DNA of 64,000 nucleotides from Coffea arabica (GCF_036785885.1 NC_092310.1:3782001-3846000); one strand, 5' to 3'. Shown: positions 45,220 to 57,776, numbered from the stretch's first letter. The notes: generated by a model from the sequence alone, not told the origin. A program made the numbers and translations.

Positions 45220-45495
45220 GACATTTTTAATTTAGAATGTCTAATCTTATAGGGGATAGTAAATATATTTGGATCTCCGCATTTACGTGGTAGTTTTCTT
45301 TGTAAAATCGCTGAAACATTCTCACCTATCACAATATGCTCATCCCCTCTCAATTTTTTTCTTGTTGACGCACAAGTTTTTCAAGAATTTAGCGTATTTT
45401 GGCACTTGATTGATCGCGTCCAATAAAGGGATATTGATTGCTACCTTGCGAAAAACCTTTAGAATCTCATTTTCTTTATCTTGTTTCTTTGGTTT

Positions 45496-47096
45496 CTATA
45501 ACCTGCTCGGAAAAGACGGTGAGTTAGTTCCAATTCTAATTATAGAATCAGGAATTACCTTTGGATTCGCATTTCTCATTCCTTCCTCCTCAAACTCTTT
45601 GTCAATTCGATCTTTATTTTTATCCTTCGGAATCATAAGTTCGGGTTCCTGAATTTCCTTCCCACTCCTTAAGGTCATTGCACTTACATTCTTCAGATTC
45701 AGTTCAGGTTGAGATAGCAATTTTTCATAAACTTAGGATTCCAGGCGAATGATTGCTATTGCCATCTGACTCTGCATTGCTTGCAACTGTCTTGGTTGAT
45801 TCCTCACACTTTGTAGGTCAAAATCCGTCTTTTGTTGATTAGCAATTAATTGCTTCATCATCTCTTCTATAGACGGACTTGAGTTTGAAGGGGGTGGTGG
45901 CGGGCGAGGTTGATACTGTTGTTGATACCCTTACTGTCTATTTGGTGCAAAATTTGACTGCATATTTCCTTCATAACTGAAATTAGGGTGATTTCTCCAA
46001 CCCGGATTGTACGTATTCAAATACAGATCATATGGCTTTCTTGACGCGGGCGCATGACTAGGCATGTTCACTTGCTCTGCACTTTTTTTTTGAATCAGCG
46101 GACATATCTTTGTAGAATGACCCATAGCAGTGCAAATCTCACACACCTTGGCTCGTGATGTATTTCTTACAGCCAATTGCCTAACAAAGAATGTTAATTC
46201 AGTCAACTGCTATTGGATAGAAGATGTCTCTACCTCATTCACTTTGTCTGTCAGGACATCCTTTCTCGTACCAAACTGCTGCGAATTCTCGGTCATTCCT
46301 TCAATTAGCTTTCACGCTTCTTGCGGAGTCTTGTTCACTAATGCCCCTCCACTTGCAGCATCAATTATGCTCCTGTCTCTGAAAAGTATCCCCTCGTAAA
46401 AATATTGGATGAGCAATTGCTCACTTATTTGGTGTTGAAGGGACTTGATGCATAATTTCTTAAATCGCTCCCACTAATCATAGAGCAACTCTCCTGGATG
46501 CTGGTTGATACCGCTTATTTCTTTCCTTAGATTTGCAGCTCGAAACGCCGGAAAGTATTTGTCTAAAAATTTTTTCTTCAGCTGGTCCCACGTGGTGATA
46601 CTACCTGGTGGTAGGTAGTACAACCAGTCTTTCGTGGAGTCCTTCAAAGAGAAGGGGAATGCCTTCATTTTTATCTGTTCTTCTGTAATTCTTAGGGAAT
46701 TCATACTGTTGCAAACGACATCGAATTCTTGCAAGTGTAAGACTCCTCACCAGGTAAACCATGAAAAAATAGTAAAAGATGAATTAGGCCATATTTTAAC
46801 TCAAAAGATGTGTTATCATTTAAATGCGAAAAAATAATGTATAAGGGCTACTAATTTAAATCAAAAGCAGCCAACTCCCTTAGTGTTCGTGCATTCGCCA
46901 TGGTGGCTTCCTCCTGGTCTGAATCACTCGAATTAGCACTACGCAAATTCGTCGACTCAACCTCTGGATCAATTCTCTGAGGTGCAACACTGGACTGCTC
47001 CTCTTTGAGCTGTCTGGTCTTTTTCTTCGTTCTACACGTTGTCTTCTCTACTTTGGGGTCAAAAATTAGTTCGTTTGTACGAGAAGAACGAGGCAT
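45496..47096 (-). pseudogene. Athila-type gag, element B
   Basis: Starts at ATG 47096 with MPRSSRTNELIFDPKVEKT and ends its first piece with MANARTLRELAAFDL. The capsid core (46474-46734) reads EFDVVCNSMNSLRITEEQ and FPFSLKDSTKDWLYYLPPG, DQLKKKFLDKYFPAF. The CCHC knuckle CEICTAMGHSTKIC lies near 46100-46145. The C-terminal NVSAMTLRSGKE is at 45650-45720. The pieces are in different frames and broken by stops. Element B keeps the start codon that element A has lost. Confidence 0.83.
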
Positions 47097-47163
47097 ATAC
47101 TAGAAAAATATTAGAAGATTAAAACAAAAATGAACTTAAAATGAAACAAATAACTAACGCCAG

Positions 47164-47181
47164 TCCCCGGCAACAGTGTCA
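47164..47181 (-). other. Primer-binding site of element B (decayed)
   Basis: On the minus strand TGACACTGTTGCCGGGGA, five bases from the LTR; a mutated tRNA-Asp-type site. Confidence 0.75.
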
Positions 47182-47186
47182 AAAAT

Positions 47187-47499
47187 TGACAGGTTGTCGA
47201 TTCCTGTGCAATAATAAAAATAAACCTAATTGCCAATTAAAGTAACCAAAACCCGCTTCTAAGTACTGGAGTAAGGATTCTAGGTGTGCAATGGGTTACT
47301 TGATTCACCCTGTGCTCGAAGAGTTTGTTTAATCCGATATACCAGAATGAGCTTGCTTATTTACAAGAAATTATTGATTTGTATAAATGGCAAGTAAGGT
47401 CTTCTCCTTAGGAACTGGGGATATTTGTCTCTTTTGAAATCCAAAGTAGCACGGGGAGTGTTTTAAGTAATTCAACTAAAAATTAAATGACAATTCACC
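47187..47499 (-). repeat. 5' LTR of element B, proximal part
   Basis: Shares GGTGTGCAATGGGTTACT, GATTCACCCTG and AATCCGATATACC with the young LTR. It ends in a 31-bp sequence (47469-47499) that recurs at 48864-48894. Confidence 0.8.
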
Positions 47500-48863
47500 T
47501 GGGCCTCCGCTACCCCCCTCCAACGCCTCTCTCTCATCCTCAGCGTTATTTATTTACGACGGCTTGGAGCTCCTGCTGTCCATCAACCCCGACAAAAGGC
47601 CGTCTGCAATGCCCAAGAAAAGCGACACCGTTCTGCATGCCAGGATGGAAATCTCCGGCCTTAAAGAGGGATTTGGTTTTTGGGCCGATCCGTTTTGGGT
47701 TAAAAGGCTCGAGAGTCAGGCCCGGACTTCAGGGTCTCATTTGATAAAGGCTTAGACTAGTACAATTTTGGGACTGTCCTCTGTAAATGGACTAGGAACA
47801 TGACAATTCCTTACAAAGCCTGCCCTGTTTCATCTGTAAAGATGGAATGAGTGACCTAAAAAAGAAAGAAAGAATTAATCTTTTTTACTGAGTCAATATA
47901 TACATTTATGGGATTAAATGAATGTTATATAATTTCAATTTGAATTTAAAGTATCAAACTTTGCATTTGGTGTGTAGTTGGAGTGCATAAAAGATTTATC
48001 CAAAAGTATGTAAATAAGCAGATTAATGCCCGGTTTGATATGCAAAGATGGAAAGCAATAAATAAACAAAAGTGTCAAGCCAAGTTTTAAGGGGATGCGG
48101 TCGACAAATTCCTTGTATGTGTCCCTGAAGAACAGTATCTGTATGTATGAAATGGGGTCAGATCTGGAACTAAAAAATTTTTAAGCTACAAGGTTTGTTT
48201 TTCTGATATAGAGAGATTTTCAGCTGTTGGCCCAAAAGCTTGTCAGGACCACCCATGAGTTCGAAAACTATATGAATAAATTGGTTTAATCTTCTTCAGT
48301 TCTGAGGATTATATGTTCCATTTAGATCTTGAGACTGGAGTATGGGTCCAAAGGTACAAGTTTGGTGGGCATTAACAATAATTTTTGGCTCTCGAAAACA
48401 AAAAAACTGGGGCATGGGTTTCTTCTTTGGTCCACATTCCAACTTGATTCTCTGCCATTGGACGACTAGTTTCCCATCAGTTGTGTCTCGACCACGCCAC
48501 CCACTTCATTCCTTAACTTTTCCCATTTTGTCTCTTCTGCGAAGCACAAACATCCAGTTCTAACGAGCCACATGCTCAGAGAGAAAAGAAGAAGAAGATA
48601 AAAAAGTTTCTCTCGAGAAAAACAACAATGCTAGAAAGGATGGCATTTCAAGGCCCCCACCAGATTCCTTTAGTCCACCTACCCTAATCTCAACTATGGC
48701 CAGCAGCACACCCTACCGTAGGGGAAGGGGGTAAAAAATGTTGTAGTACGTACTTTAGATTGCGAAAAAACAGAAAGAGAGAGAGAGAATTTTGTGTATT
48801 CTAGAATAGCTCAGGGGTTTAACGGGACTCGAATTTGTCTCTTATAAAAGATGACAATTAAGC
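47500..48863. other. Foreign 1.36-kb segment inside the LTR
   Basis: Non-LTR DNA bounded by a 31-bp direct repeat (AATTCAACTAAAAATTAAAT...). The left 250 bases are GC-rich and coding-like; the rest is AT-richer with a purine tract (48775-48790). Weak LTR similarity (TTTGTCTCTT) just before the right repeat suggests overlapping duplicated LTR pieces rather than a clean target-site duplication. Confidence 0.6.
47545..47755 (+). pseudogene. Probable terminal exon of an unknown cellular gene
   Basis: A pyrimidine-rich stretch ending TCTCTCATCCTCAG looks like a splice acceptor. The following frame reads YDGLELLLSINPDKRPSA, then VLHARMEISGLKEGFGFWAD and PFWVKRLESQ, stopping at TAG 47755. GC-rich third positions and balanced residue use make it look like true coding sequence, and the downstream 100 bases look like a 3' UTR. 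No family recognised. It has no plausible upstream exon in this window. Confidence 0.4.
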
Positions 48864-50020
48864 AATTCAACTAAAAATTAAATGACAATTCACCAAAATC
48901 AGAGTAATAATAATTAAAGGTCTAGTCAAAAAATAATTTCAGCAATAGTTCACTTAATTGATCATCGATGCAAAGGTAGTTCTAATTATTTACTAATATA
49001 TAGGTTATTACTGTCAAACAAGCGATGACAGTCAATCCCTTCTTATTGTGTCGGTGATTAAGATACGCCCGTTAATCACTACTCTAATTGAGAAATAATT
49101 TTAGATATGCCCGTAAGATTTAATTTTTCAATTGCCTTACGTATTAGAGGAGTCCTATTCTAACTAAATTACGCACTACCAGGATTATTTCAGGTTAGCT
49201 CGCATATTCTCCTGACACAAATCCAATCCTGCCAGTTGTCACTATTTCAGAGCAATTAAATAATTACGGATTTAACGTCCCAATTGACAATAGATTACCC
49301 AATCAATTAATTATCCGGATCCAAAATAATCAATTAATTGAACAATCATAAGCACTGTAATCAGAGAACATGCTAATACCAACAAATAAAAGAAATAGAT
49401 AAAATTAATTCGATCTCACAATTTTTAGAAGAACCAAAACCTTCGTTGTTCCTTAATTAGAAAAAGGAATTTAGTTCATCGTTGATAAGAAAAATCCATA
49501 CAAAGCTGAAGAAACTAACACGGCCATTGTCTTCGATTGAGAAAGCTCAATTCGTTCAAATACTGAAAGGATAGCAAAGCTACAGAGAATGATTAAGTTT
49601 CCTATTGCCCCTGACATACGCAGGGAGAGAACCACTAGAGGACGAAAAGGAAAAGTCACAAAGCTAATCTAAAGGTCGTCACCATTGTCTGCCTCTATTT
49701 TCTATCTAAATCCTCCTCTCCTCTACTATGCGGCGCCCCCGAGGAAGAAAAGGGAGACTCCAGGTCCTTTTCCGTCTTCTCTCTCTTCGGCAATTAACAA
49801 AAGGGGAAAAGTTTCAATCTTCCAAAAGTGTCCCTCGTTGACTGCTGCTAATACTCCTTTTTTATAACTGTCAAATTTGCACCCTTTTATGGTATTTGTG
49901 TTTCATTCCTTGTAATAAATACAAATTTTTAAAAGTGAATAGAATTTGACAATTAATCCACATTGGATCAGGTAATAGAAAAAATTAATTATAAATAAAT
50001 GATAAAATTGTAACCTATCA
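48864..50020 (-). repeat. 5' LTR of element B, distal part
   Basis: Continues the LTR: CACTTAATTGATCATCGATG, TTAAGATACGCCCGTTAAT (compare TAAGGTACGACCGTTAGC), and the end GTAACCTATCA. The terminus is TGATAGGTTAC on the minus strand. Confidence 0.75.
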
Positions 50021-50032
50021 CACAACTTATAT

Positions 50033-52900
50033 GTCTGCTACCTCCAGTTATGTATCATGATTGCTGAAAGGAGCTAATTCGCTTTAAACTTGAGATTCTA
50101 CCGGGATGGAAATGCTTGCTTTGAACTTCCACCTCCTGGAAATATATTTATCATCTTTCTTCAAATTATCTGATTATTGATAATCTTATTATGTTTCTTA
50201 AATGATGGGATTCTACTTTCTTCAGCTGTGATCTCTTTACATAAATCCAATGGTCAATCGAGTTACTCTGATCTTTATATAACAAGGATCTGTTGAAACA
50301 AATAACACATCAAAGACCCTTGGATAGTAGAATGGCTACATTGCTGGAGGATATCTCTAATATGCAGAGTTTGTTTTGCATGTGCTCCTTTTGTTTGGGT
50401 AGGGAAGAAAATATGGTGGATAGCAGAAAACTTAGTGTTGATGCCTTAGGCATTATTTTGGACGAGGAAAGGAATTTTTCTCAGTGTCTTTGAACACTTA
50501 TTGTATAGTTCTCCCGAGCCGTTGCTCGCACATGTAATTTCTTTTCTATAATGAAATTTTCCTATTGTTTCGACAAAAAAAATAAAAATTGAGTTACTCT
50601 GATTGCCCTTGGTTGTGAGATTGGTAGTCTGATAATTTATAATACCATCTATCTTCTCCCACTACTTAATATTGGGTTTTAAGCAATTTAATAACCAATG
50701 CACTAACTAAAACCTATAAAAAATTGTCATGTTTAAGACATTTTCAAGCAGCAGAGACTTGGTAGACTATCCTCTTCTGAAGTTTAAATTCAAATGCAAT
50801 GATATGAGATTTTAAGGGTAAAATAGTTGTAATTAGTTCTACTTGTTGCATCTTGCAGTCTCAAATAGTTCGCTTTAATGGCAATTCTGGGACTCTCTGC
50901 CTCTCCTGCTTGTGGGTGCCAGTCATTATTGTTATAGAACTTTTTTTTTTTTCAGTGTTTTGAGCAAAAGCTAATATAGTTTTTGTGATGCTTCTGGTAC
51001 TTGTGGAATGAACAGAAAGATTTAATATTTGTTTACTGATTTACGTTAGAAAAGAGCAACCAAAAAAAAAATATTGATTTAGCTTTCTGAATAATTGTCT
51101 AAACAAAAATGTCATGCAATTTCAAGTTAGCCTCAGGATTTGCTATGTGAAGTCCTGAGTCTGAGTTTTCTGTTTTGCAGTGACTGTAGGTTTATAGCTC
51201 TGTAGGGAACCCCGATGGCTCCTAATCACCGCCTTTACTTTTCAAAGTCCTTTCTTTCCTTTAAAGTATATCAAGTGATAATTGGAGCAACAACAGAGTA
51301 GGTCTGCCAAGTTGGATGCAAAGTCGGTCCTCTCTCTCTTCATCATGATTGAAAGTTGCAGGTAACTCTTATCATGAATAAGCGCAATATTTGATAACCT
51401 TCACAGACTAATAAGCCATGCATGGTTCCATACCAATCTAAACTAATGGAACTAAACAATCATTTTGGTTAATTTAAAATGTCAAATTGGTATTTCTCCC
51501 GTTGTATCACATCTCATTTGCTGTTGCAAAGATCAAACATGGCAAATGGTGGTCCAATTCAATACCATCATGTTGCAGTACTACATTTAGAGCTTCAGTT
51601 GCATATTTTTTTCAGTGACCAAAATGAACGAGATTTTCTTGGGTTAACTGAATAACGTTTTGGATGAACCAGCACTAAACAAATCCACTAATATGAGTGG
51701 AATTAAGAATTTAGTTTTGTTTATGATGTATGTCAGTTACTGTCCTTTGTACGTCGTGATTGCTAACATCGGTGCACTCTCTTTAAACTTGTGATTTCAC
51801 CAGGATGAAATGATTTCTCTCTCTGAAGTTTCACCCGTTGAAAATGCATTGGACATTTTAGATTTGATACCACAATCAGCAATTCTACAAACCTTTTCTA
51901 TAAGACTTTAAACCCGCAATTCTCTACTGCACTCCTTCCTCCTGCACTTAACAGGGAGATTTTTGAGGTCTCTCCCCTAGATTAACTTAGATTAGATTTT
52001 TATAGCTGGTATTAATTAATTTTCATTTTGCATTTCCTACAAGTTACCCATCAATATGAAATAAGCACTAGAAGTTTAATTTTGTTGATTTTATATATTT
52101 GCTTTTGTGGATGTAAGATGTGATTACTAAAGTGATCGGCTCCCTAACTTATGTTCCTAGGGGAGTAAACAGTTGCTCCAAAGTTTAATCGCCTCTTGAA
52201 GACACATTTATCAAGCTTCTTGAACCATTCGATTAGTGATTTGTTCGATAATCTCGTAGATGATGGGTTTCTGTCTCGTTTTTACTTGGTTGTGATTTTC
52301 TAGCCGTAAAGATTTCAGGAGTTTCCAAAGCTGTTGGCTGTCAAACTGGATTTTGGTTCTAGGAGTCCGGGAAGGTCAGATATACTACTCTTCTTTTACT
52401 ACTCAATTTTTACTTTTAAATACTTTGATTCTGATTATATTACAACTAAAACTTGAGAAATCTTCTCGTAATGTAAATGTTTTTTTGGAGCAGCTATGGA
52501 AGATGTACTATTCATGCAATAAAGCTGCACAGACTTGTTAGAGTATCTTCTAACACAATCAAGTCTAAGCTGCAAGTTTTGAAGCATATCGCCGTAGTTA
52601 GTAAAGACTGTCAAGCATACTTGCTGCCCGCTGCTACTTGCTGCAATTATTTCATCCACTGTGATGAAGGCTATTAAGCTCATTCTGTACTTGTTGATTG
52701 CTCCTCCCTTCATGGTAAGTTCTTATTTTTGTGTTTCAAATACAACAAAAATGTCATGCAGCTAAGTGTTGGCTTTATTCTTGACTACATGTTGTCTCGA
52801 GTTTCTTGGGCTTTTGTGTTTTGCAGTGATTTTACGCTCAAAACCTTCATAGCTCTTACTTACCATCCTTGGTACATTATTAAAAGTCCTATGATCCCTT
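50033..52900. repeat. Three diverged copies of a non-coding block
   Basis: Blocks starting near 50033, 51725 and 52108 share the order GTGATTGCTaa(c), TCGcTtTAAACTTG, CAGGATGgAAATG, TTTATCA(t/a)CTTCTT and GATGATGGG. A second shared part, ATGTCATGCA followed by a TTTTGCAGTGA acceptor-like site and ATAGCTCT, occurs near 51108-51205 and 52745-52860. No ORFs. Possibly decayed spliced 3' UTRs or flanks of lost plus-strand NB-LRR paralogues (inference). Confidence 0.45.
50273..50590 (+). mobile_element. 5'-truncated LINE (retroposon) with 13-bp duplication
   Basis: Flanked by a perfect 13-bp direct repeat GAGTTACTCTGAT (50260-50272 and 50591-50603) and ending in an A-rich tail (ACAAAAAAAATAAAAATT). 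The internal frame 50293-50493 ends like a LINE RNase H: LLEDISNMQSLF and GREENMVDSR, where REENMVAD is the family pattern. The rest is 3' UTR. Classic target-primed reverse transcription product. Confidence 0.8.
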
Positions 52901-53860
52901 GCTGAACCAAATCCTGTTTCAATCAGATCAGATGAAAACATCCAGGATGGAATTCTCTTTTGCTCTCTGCCTTGGATGGCTAAAGCCTGAGATCTTCCTT
53001 GTCAGCCGGTGATTTTAAACTGTCCAACCATTCAGCAATTTGTAGACATGTTAATGAGGTGTTCTTTTACTTCTTTTGGAGCTCAATTTGCCATATCTTC
53101 CGTGCTGCTTGTAGTTCAAAGTAGCCAGTATTTTACAGCAGAAAGATGTGGATTAGCTGAACCCTGATAGCTGCTTGCATCCTCTTGAAGTTGTATCTTA
53201 GCTCCACAACAGGCAACATATTTTTTCTGAGTGTTTTGCAGTTGACTACATGGTTGTGTCCAATGATACTTTTCCATTGCTCCTCGTACCTGTAAAGCTC
53301 AGACAGGACTCAGAGCACAAAGAATCAGTCAGCTTGAGACCTTCTATTTATGTTAATTCGAGAGCAATTTAGAAAAATGAATTTCTAAGGCACCAATTTC
53401 TATTCAAGAAAGGATCCCACTTGGTGGCTGGGAACGTTGGAGAGATGAAATTATGGAAGTCATATTAACAAGAATTAAACGGGAACATACAAGGTCAACC
53501 TTAGTTCATCAAACTGACATTTTACATAGCATCTATTTGCAAAATTACTTCTATGTGAACTTGTCACCTTGTACGTCAATATTGTTCCATGAAGCAATAA
53601 TGTGACAAGGATCGTACACATCTTGGCTTCAAATCCTATTCATTGCTAGCTCAGGATATGTTACAAGGAATGCATTTCTACTTTTCTATGCCTCTAAGAC
53701 TTTGGCGGCCAATACAAGTAAATATTCTTATATCTGTATCAGTACAGAAAGTAGTAGTAATATTTTAACTAGTTACCCAAAAACAATAAAAACTAACTTC
53801 TCAGAAAGAAGGAAGGGGATCTGTTTTTTGCACAAAAATGTCAGATGAACTTATTTCTAC
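52900..53860. other. Intergenic, no gene recognised
   Basis: No bounded repeat, RNA gene or protein domain was seen. Confidence 0.5.
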
Positions 53861-53869
53861 ACGAGGGGC

Positions 53870-53888
53870 GGGGGGGGGGGGGGGGGGG
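53870..53888. repeat. (G)19 homopolymer
   Basis: Nineteen consecutive G after GGGGC. Potential quadruplex and a likely sequencing or assembly weak point. A shorter (G)10 is at 16454-16463. Confidence 0.95.
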
Positions 53889-54248
53889 CTGCTTTCCTCC
53901 TGTAGAATGTTTTGGATATCAACTTTTTTCTTGTGAATTTACAAATATATAAATAAATAAGTAGAGGAAATGACAATTCGAAAAATAATAATATAAAAAA
54001 ATCATTCAAAACGCGTCCCAGGAATTTCTTGCAAATGAGCCTAGTAAGGGCTTGTATTGGAAGTTTCATGTCTATTGTCTGTAATTCTGTGACGTTGTAG
54101 CTGGCTCTGAATTAGTTTATAATGAAAATTTTGTTCCACACTGATCATATTGCTGTGCCTTCTTTTGGAGGTGTAGCCCCCCTTTCATTGCTATTGCTTG
54201 ACTGCAACAATTGCTGTCATTTCTCAAACCCCAGTTCTAATTCTAATT

Positions 54249-56060
54249 CTCAAGGATCAATAACTGAGACCATATTATGTTTCTAGTTCATTTTCCAAGG
54301 ATTAACTAACCAAACAAACACTGCCGAACATCAATTATCACATTATTTATTACTGCCGAACATCACTATTTTTGAGCTAAAAGATAAAAATGTGTTTTTG
54401 AATGAGTGCTTTACCTTCTCTCTTACAACTAAAACGAGGGATTAGAGTAAAAGATGGAGGAGCCGTTTGTAGACGAGAAAGAATAGCTTTTGGTTAGACT
54501 TTTTACGTACCAATAAAAATCCAACTATAGGACAGCCACATTTTCTAAATACATTATTTAACTCTTTTTTCTCACAAACTCATTATTTTTCAATTGAAAA
54601 GTATTGCTAATAATAATTGATTTTTACTTTGAAAGAAAGTTCTGTCATAAAGTTAAAGAAGACATTCTCATCCATTTGGTATCAAATTTTGCACTTATAA
54701 TACCCAGAAAAAAAAATTCAATGTTACGCTAAATATATTCTTTTGTTTTTGTTCTCGTCTTTTTTTTTTTTTTTTTGGGCCGACAAGGAACACGACATAA
54801 TCGTTATCAAGCTATAACAAAATCTTCAAAGTTGAATTTTCGTAATATGTTTTCCTCTTTCTCATTGATTGAAATTATTTGCAATAGGAACTGTATTACA
54901 ACATAAGATCAGAGCACTTACTTGTCAACATTCCAGACATTGATTTATGCAATATTTTTCCGTTTTGATTTGTAAGACATTGATAAAGACTTTTTTTTTT
55001 TTTTTTTTATAAGAATGACGCTACTTTTGTATTTTTTAAGAATTATGATTATTGAATGGTTTAGTATATTGTCACTGATGCGACCATTAATTGGATCTGC
55101 TTGTGGAAAAACTGTTACCATTATATTTTTAGCATGAGAATAAAAAGGTGAAATATATTTATATTCATTATATAGTAATATGAATTAGATCTTAAAAAAA
55201 TTCGAGGTTTGAGACAATAAGGTTAAAATATGATATTAACTAGAGGTGGTAATATGGATAAATGGTTCATAATTGGTTTTGGCTTAATGGATGGTGGATG
55301 AAATTTATCCAATCCATTTAGATCCATTTAATAAATGGATCTAAATGGATTAAATAAAAACCAATTATCCATTTATAATCCATTTATATATTTTTGGTTA
55401 CTTTTTTTTTTTTTGTATTACCAAGTAACTATACCTATTCCTGATCCTACCAAGTAAGAATTTCATGAAAATACTAAAGTATTTCCATGTAACTGTCATC
55501 TTATATAATCCCAGACAAAGAGGACAATCAAATGAACAATATTGCTGGTTGAACGATGTAATTTTAGGATAGCTCCCTTTTTAGTCATTTGCTGTCCGTT
55601 TCTTTTATTTGGTTTTTAAGTAAATGGATATATGTGGTTTTTGTGGATAATCCATATAAATTCATTTAATTTAATGGTTTTACTTTGATCAACTATTTAA
55701 AACCAATATTATAAATGGATAATCCAAATCCATTTAATTATGGATTATATGGATGGATAAATGGATCTCAATCCAAATTGCAGTCGAAACCAATAAAGGC
55801 TCCAGCACTTAATCAGAAGATGTGAAAGCCCCAGAAAAAAATAATGATTGAAAAGCATCTAAAGTTACAATAATTGAGAAAGTTAAAGTGAAATTGCCAA
55901 TGCAAAAGCATCTAATATAAAGAAAGTTTGTAAAAGAAGAGCTGCACACATTTTCTACGCGGACTAATCATCGATGTTCTTTTCTTCAAAACCCCAATTG
56001 TTCTACTCCGAATAAGGTTACCTGTTGGTGGCTGCAAAAGACCTTCTTCCATTGAATAGG
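54249..56060 (+). pseudogene. Orphan copy of an NB-LRR promoter / 5' flank
   Basis: 54249-54335 (AAGGATCAATAACTGAGACC...TTTTCCAAGGATTAAC) parallels 61141-61200 (AAGGATCGGTAATTAAGACC...TTTCAAGGATTAAC). 55790-56060 (AAAGTTACAATAATTGAG, AGTGAAATTGCCAATGCAAA, GGTGGCTGCAAAAGACCTTC) parallels 61230-61500, the region just before the start of the plus-strand NB-LRR gene. No coding sequence follows. The two halves are separated by a dispersed repeat. Homology judged by eye; inferred to be the remains of a lost paralogue. Confidence 0.45.
55243..55785. repeat. Dispersed AT-rich repeat with ATGGATAAATGG words
   Basis: Starts GAGGTGGTAATATGGATAAATGG-like and ends with ATGGATAAATGGATCTCAATCC. The interior has many GGATAA/TTATCC inverted words. 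It sits inside the orphan promoter copy. The beginning resembles the GGTGGCAAT ends of the elements at 9103 and 15406. Probably a hAT-like non-autonomous element. Confidence 0.45.
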
Positions 56061-56892
56061 CTATACTTTAAAAAATAAGCTTTCAATTACAGAATTGAAT
56101 TACTTTTCATTTACTAATTGCACACATTTTTCACCAAACATTTCTTTCTTCTGAAAAACCTTCGATAATCGTATGAATTAATTCACTCTCTACCTTTTGA
56201 AGTTCTTTTTGGGATTTAGATAATCGTCTATGCTCACAAACTCCATTTAAACTTTGTGATCATGTTACAAGCAAAATACTTAGTGCTGAAAATTAAGCTC
56301 AACAAGTAAATGCTCATCTTTATTGGGAAAGGTCCAAGGCAACCAAATTGAGCAAAATCAAGGACTGTTTCTCTTTTGACTTGGTAAATTATATGTTGCT
56401 ACTTCAAGAAACTCCTCAAATTTGCACCACTTACATCTTGTACGTGGAAAGTTGTTAAGTTCCTTCTTCTAAGTTTTTTTTTTTTTTTTTTTTATAAGTT
56501 TTTCCTAACAGGAAAAGAGTGAGATTTTAAGAAGCGGAATGGGGAACGTGAAAAAGAAACAGCCTCCACTTAGATTTGAATGTGTAGTAAATACTGGCTT
56601 AATACGTTTAGTTATATTTCTTTGAATTTCTTACTTCTATTAGCTATTGAGATCTGTATTAATGCTGAAGTTAGTTGTAAGAACAAGTAAAACTTCCTCT
56701 CTTATCTTCAACTCAAAGCTGTCGTCAGCAGATATAATTGAGGACTTCTGGGCCATGGCCCAGCCTTCTCAAATATTTTAGCAAAGAAAAATCTCGTGTG
56801 TTCTCTGTTCTGATCTTGGCCCTGCTTCCTTATGCTTTGAGAAGCTGACCATGAAGATTCTAAGAGAATGATGAAAGAATTTAACGGTAATT

Positions 56893-57570
56893 AGGGTCTG
56901 TTTAATAACATAAAAAAGTGATGAAATTGAATTTTTTCAAATATTCATATATTTTGGATGTTTAATAAATAAAAATCCATCTGCTGAACTTGTTAAGTGG
57001 CGTTGCATTTGTGTGTATTTTTTTCAATACAAGAATCATAAATTAATGCTTAATTCTGTTAAGAATTAACGGATTTACTTCAACTATCTTATCTTATCTA
57101 CTAAATCTACCTTTGTTTGTTAATTATGTTCAAAATTCTTATTTAATTAAACAACTTGATATTCTCTATCTAACGGTTTTCTACTTCTCTTTTTTCCCTA
57201 TTTAATGACTTTCATATCTTCTCCATACTCCTCATACAATATATTTCGTCTTTTATATTAATTTGATTTAAAAATAAATATTGACATTTTTATACATAAC
57301 AATTTTAAGTTAATTAAATTATAGGTTTTATTTCTTTTATTTCTTTTTTGGATGAAAAGACAAAAAAGATAGAAGGGTAAAATTGTACAATTTAGCTAAT
57401 TAAGCATTCAGTTATAAATATTTATCAAATAGTATAAATAGGTCCAACATTAACTTTCAGACATTCATATATTTCTTTTCAGTACTTAAAATTTAACAAA
57501 TTAATTGTTTTAACATTTAGATTTTAAAATTCAGATTTACTTTTATCAAATGTAACATAAGGGCTAACTA
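56893..57570 (+). mobile_element. hAT-like MITE, copy 1 of an inverted pair
   Basis: Begins AGGGTCTGTTTAATAACAT and ends TATCAAATGTAACATAAGG. Aligned to the reverse complement of 57777-58456 it matches along nearly its whole length: ATAACATAAAAAAGTG, TGTGTATTTTTTTCA, ACTTCAACTATCTTAT and CTTCTCCATACTCCTCAT. No ORF. Confidence 0.72.
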
Positions 57571-57776
57571 CACTTAACCCTCTTGAACTTGGAAGTAAGA
57601 CGTAACACTTTATCCTTTTGAACTCAGGATACATACACTTTGCTCCTTAAAATGACTGTATAAAATGTTTAACACAAAAATTAGGTCCAAAAACTGGAAG
57701 AAATCACATTAATGCCCAGAAATGATTAGCTATATGCGTGGCATGCCCTATTAGGTAGGGCTTTTGGGTGCCTATT

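Larger units (their letters stand above)
43500..50020 (-). mobile_element. Degenerate Athila-like element B, 3' truncated, LTR split
   Basis: Minus-strand element abutting element A tail to tail. From right to left: 5' LTR (47187-50020, interrupted), primer site, gag, protease, then non-coding sequence with GGCGTGGGCAC motifs that runs into element A. No 3' LTR, RT or integrase. The left edge (between 43320 and 43560) is uncertain. Confidence 0.72.

Noticed and set aside
53863..53888. Poly-G tract as a regulatory quadruplex
   Set aside because: A 19-base homopolymer with no associated promoter or gene; may be a sequencing weak point. Listed only as a repeat.
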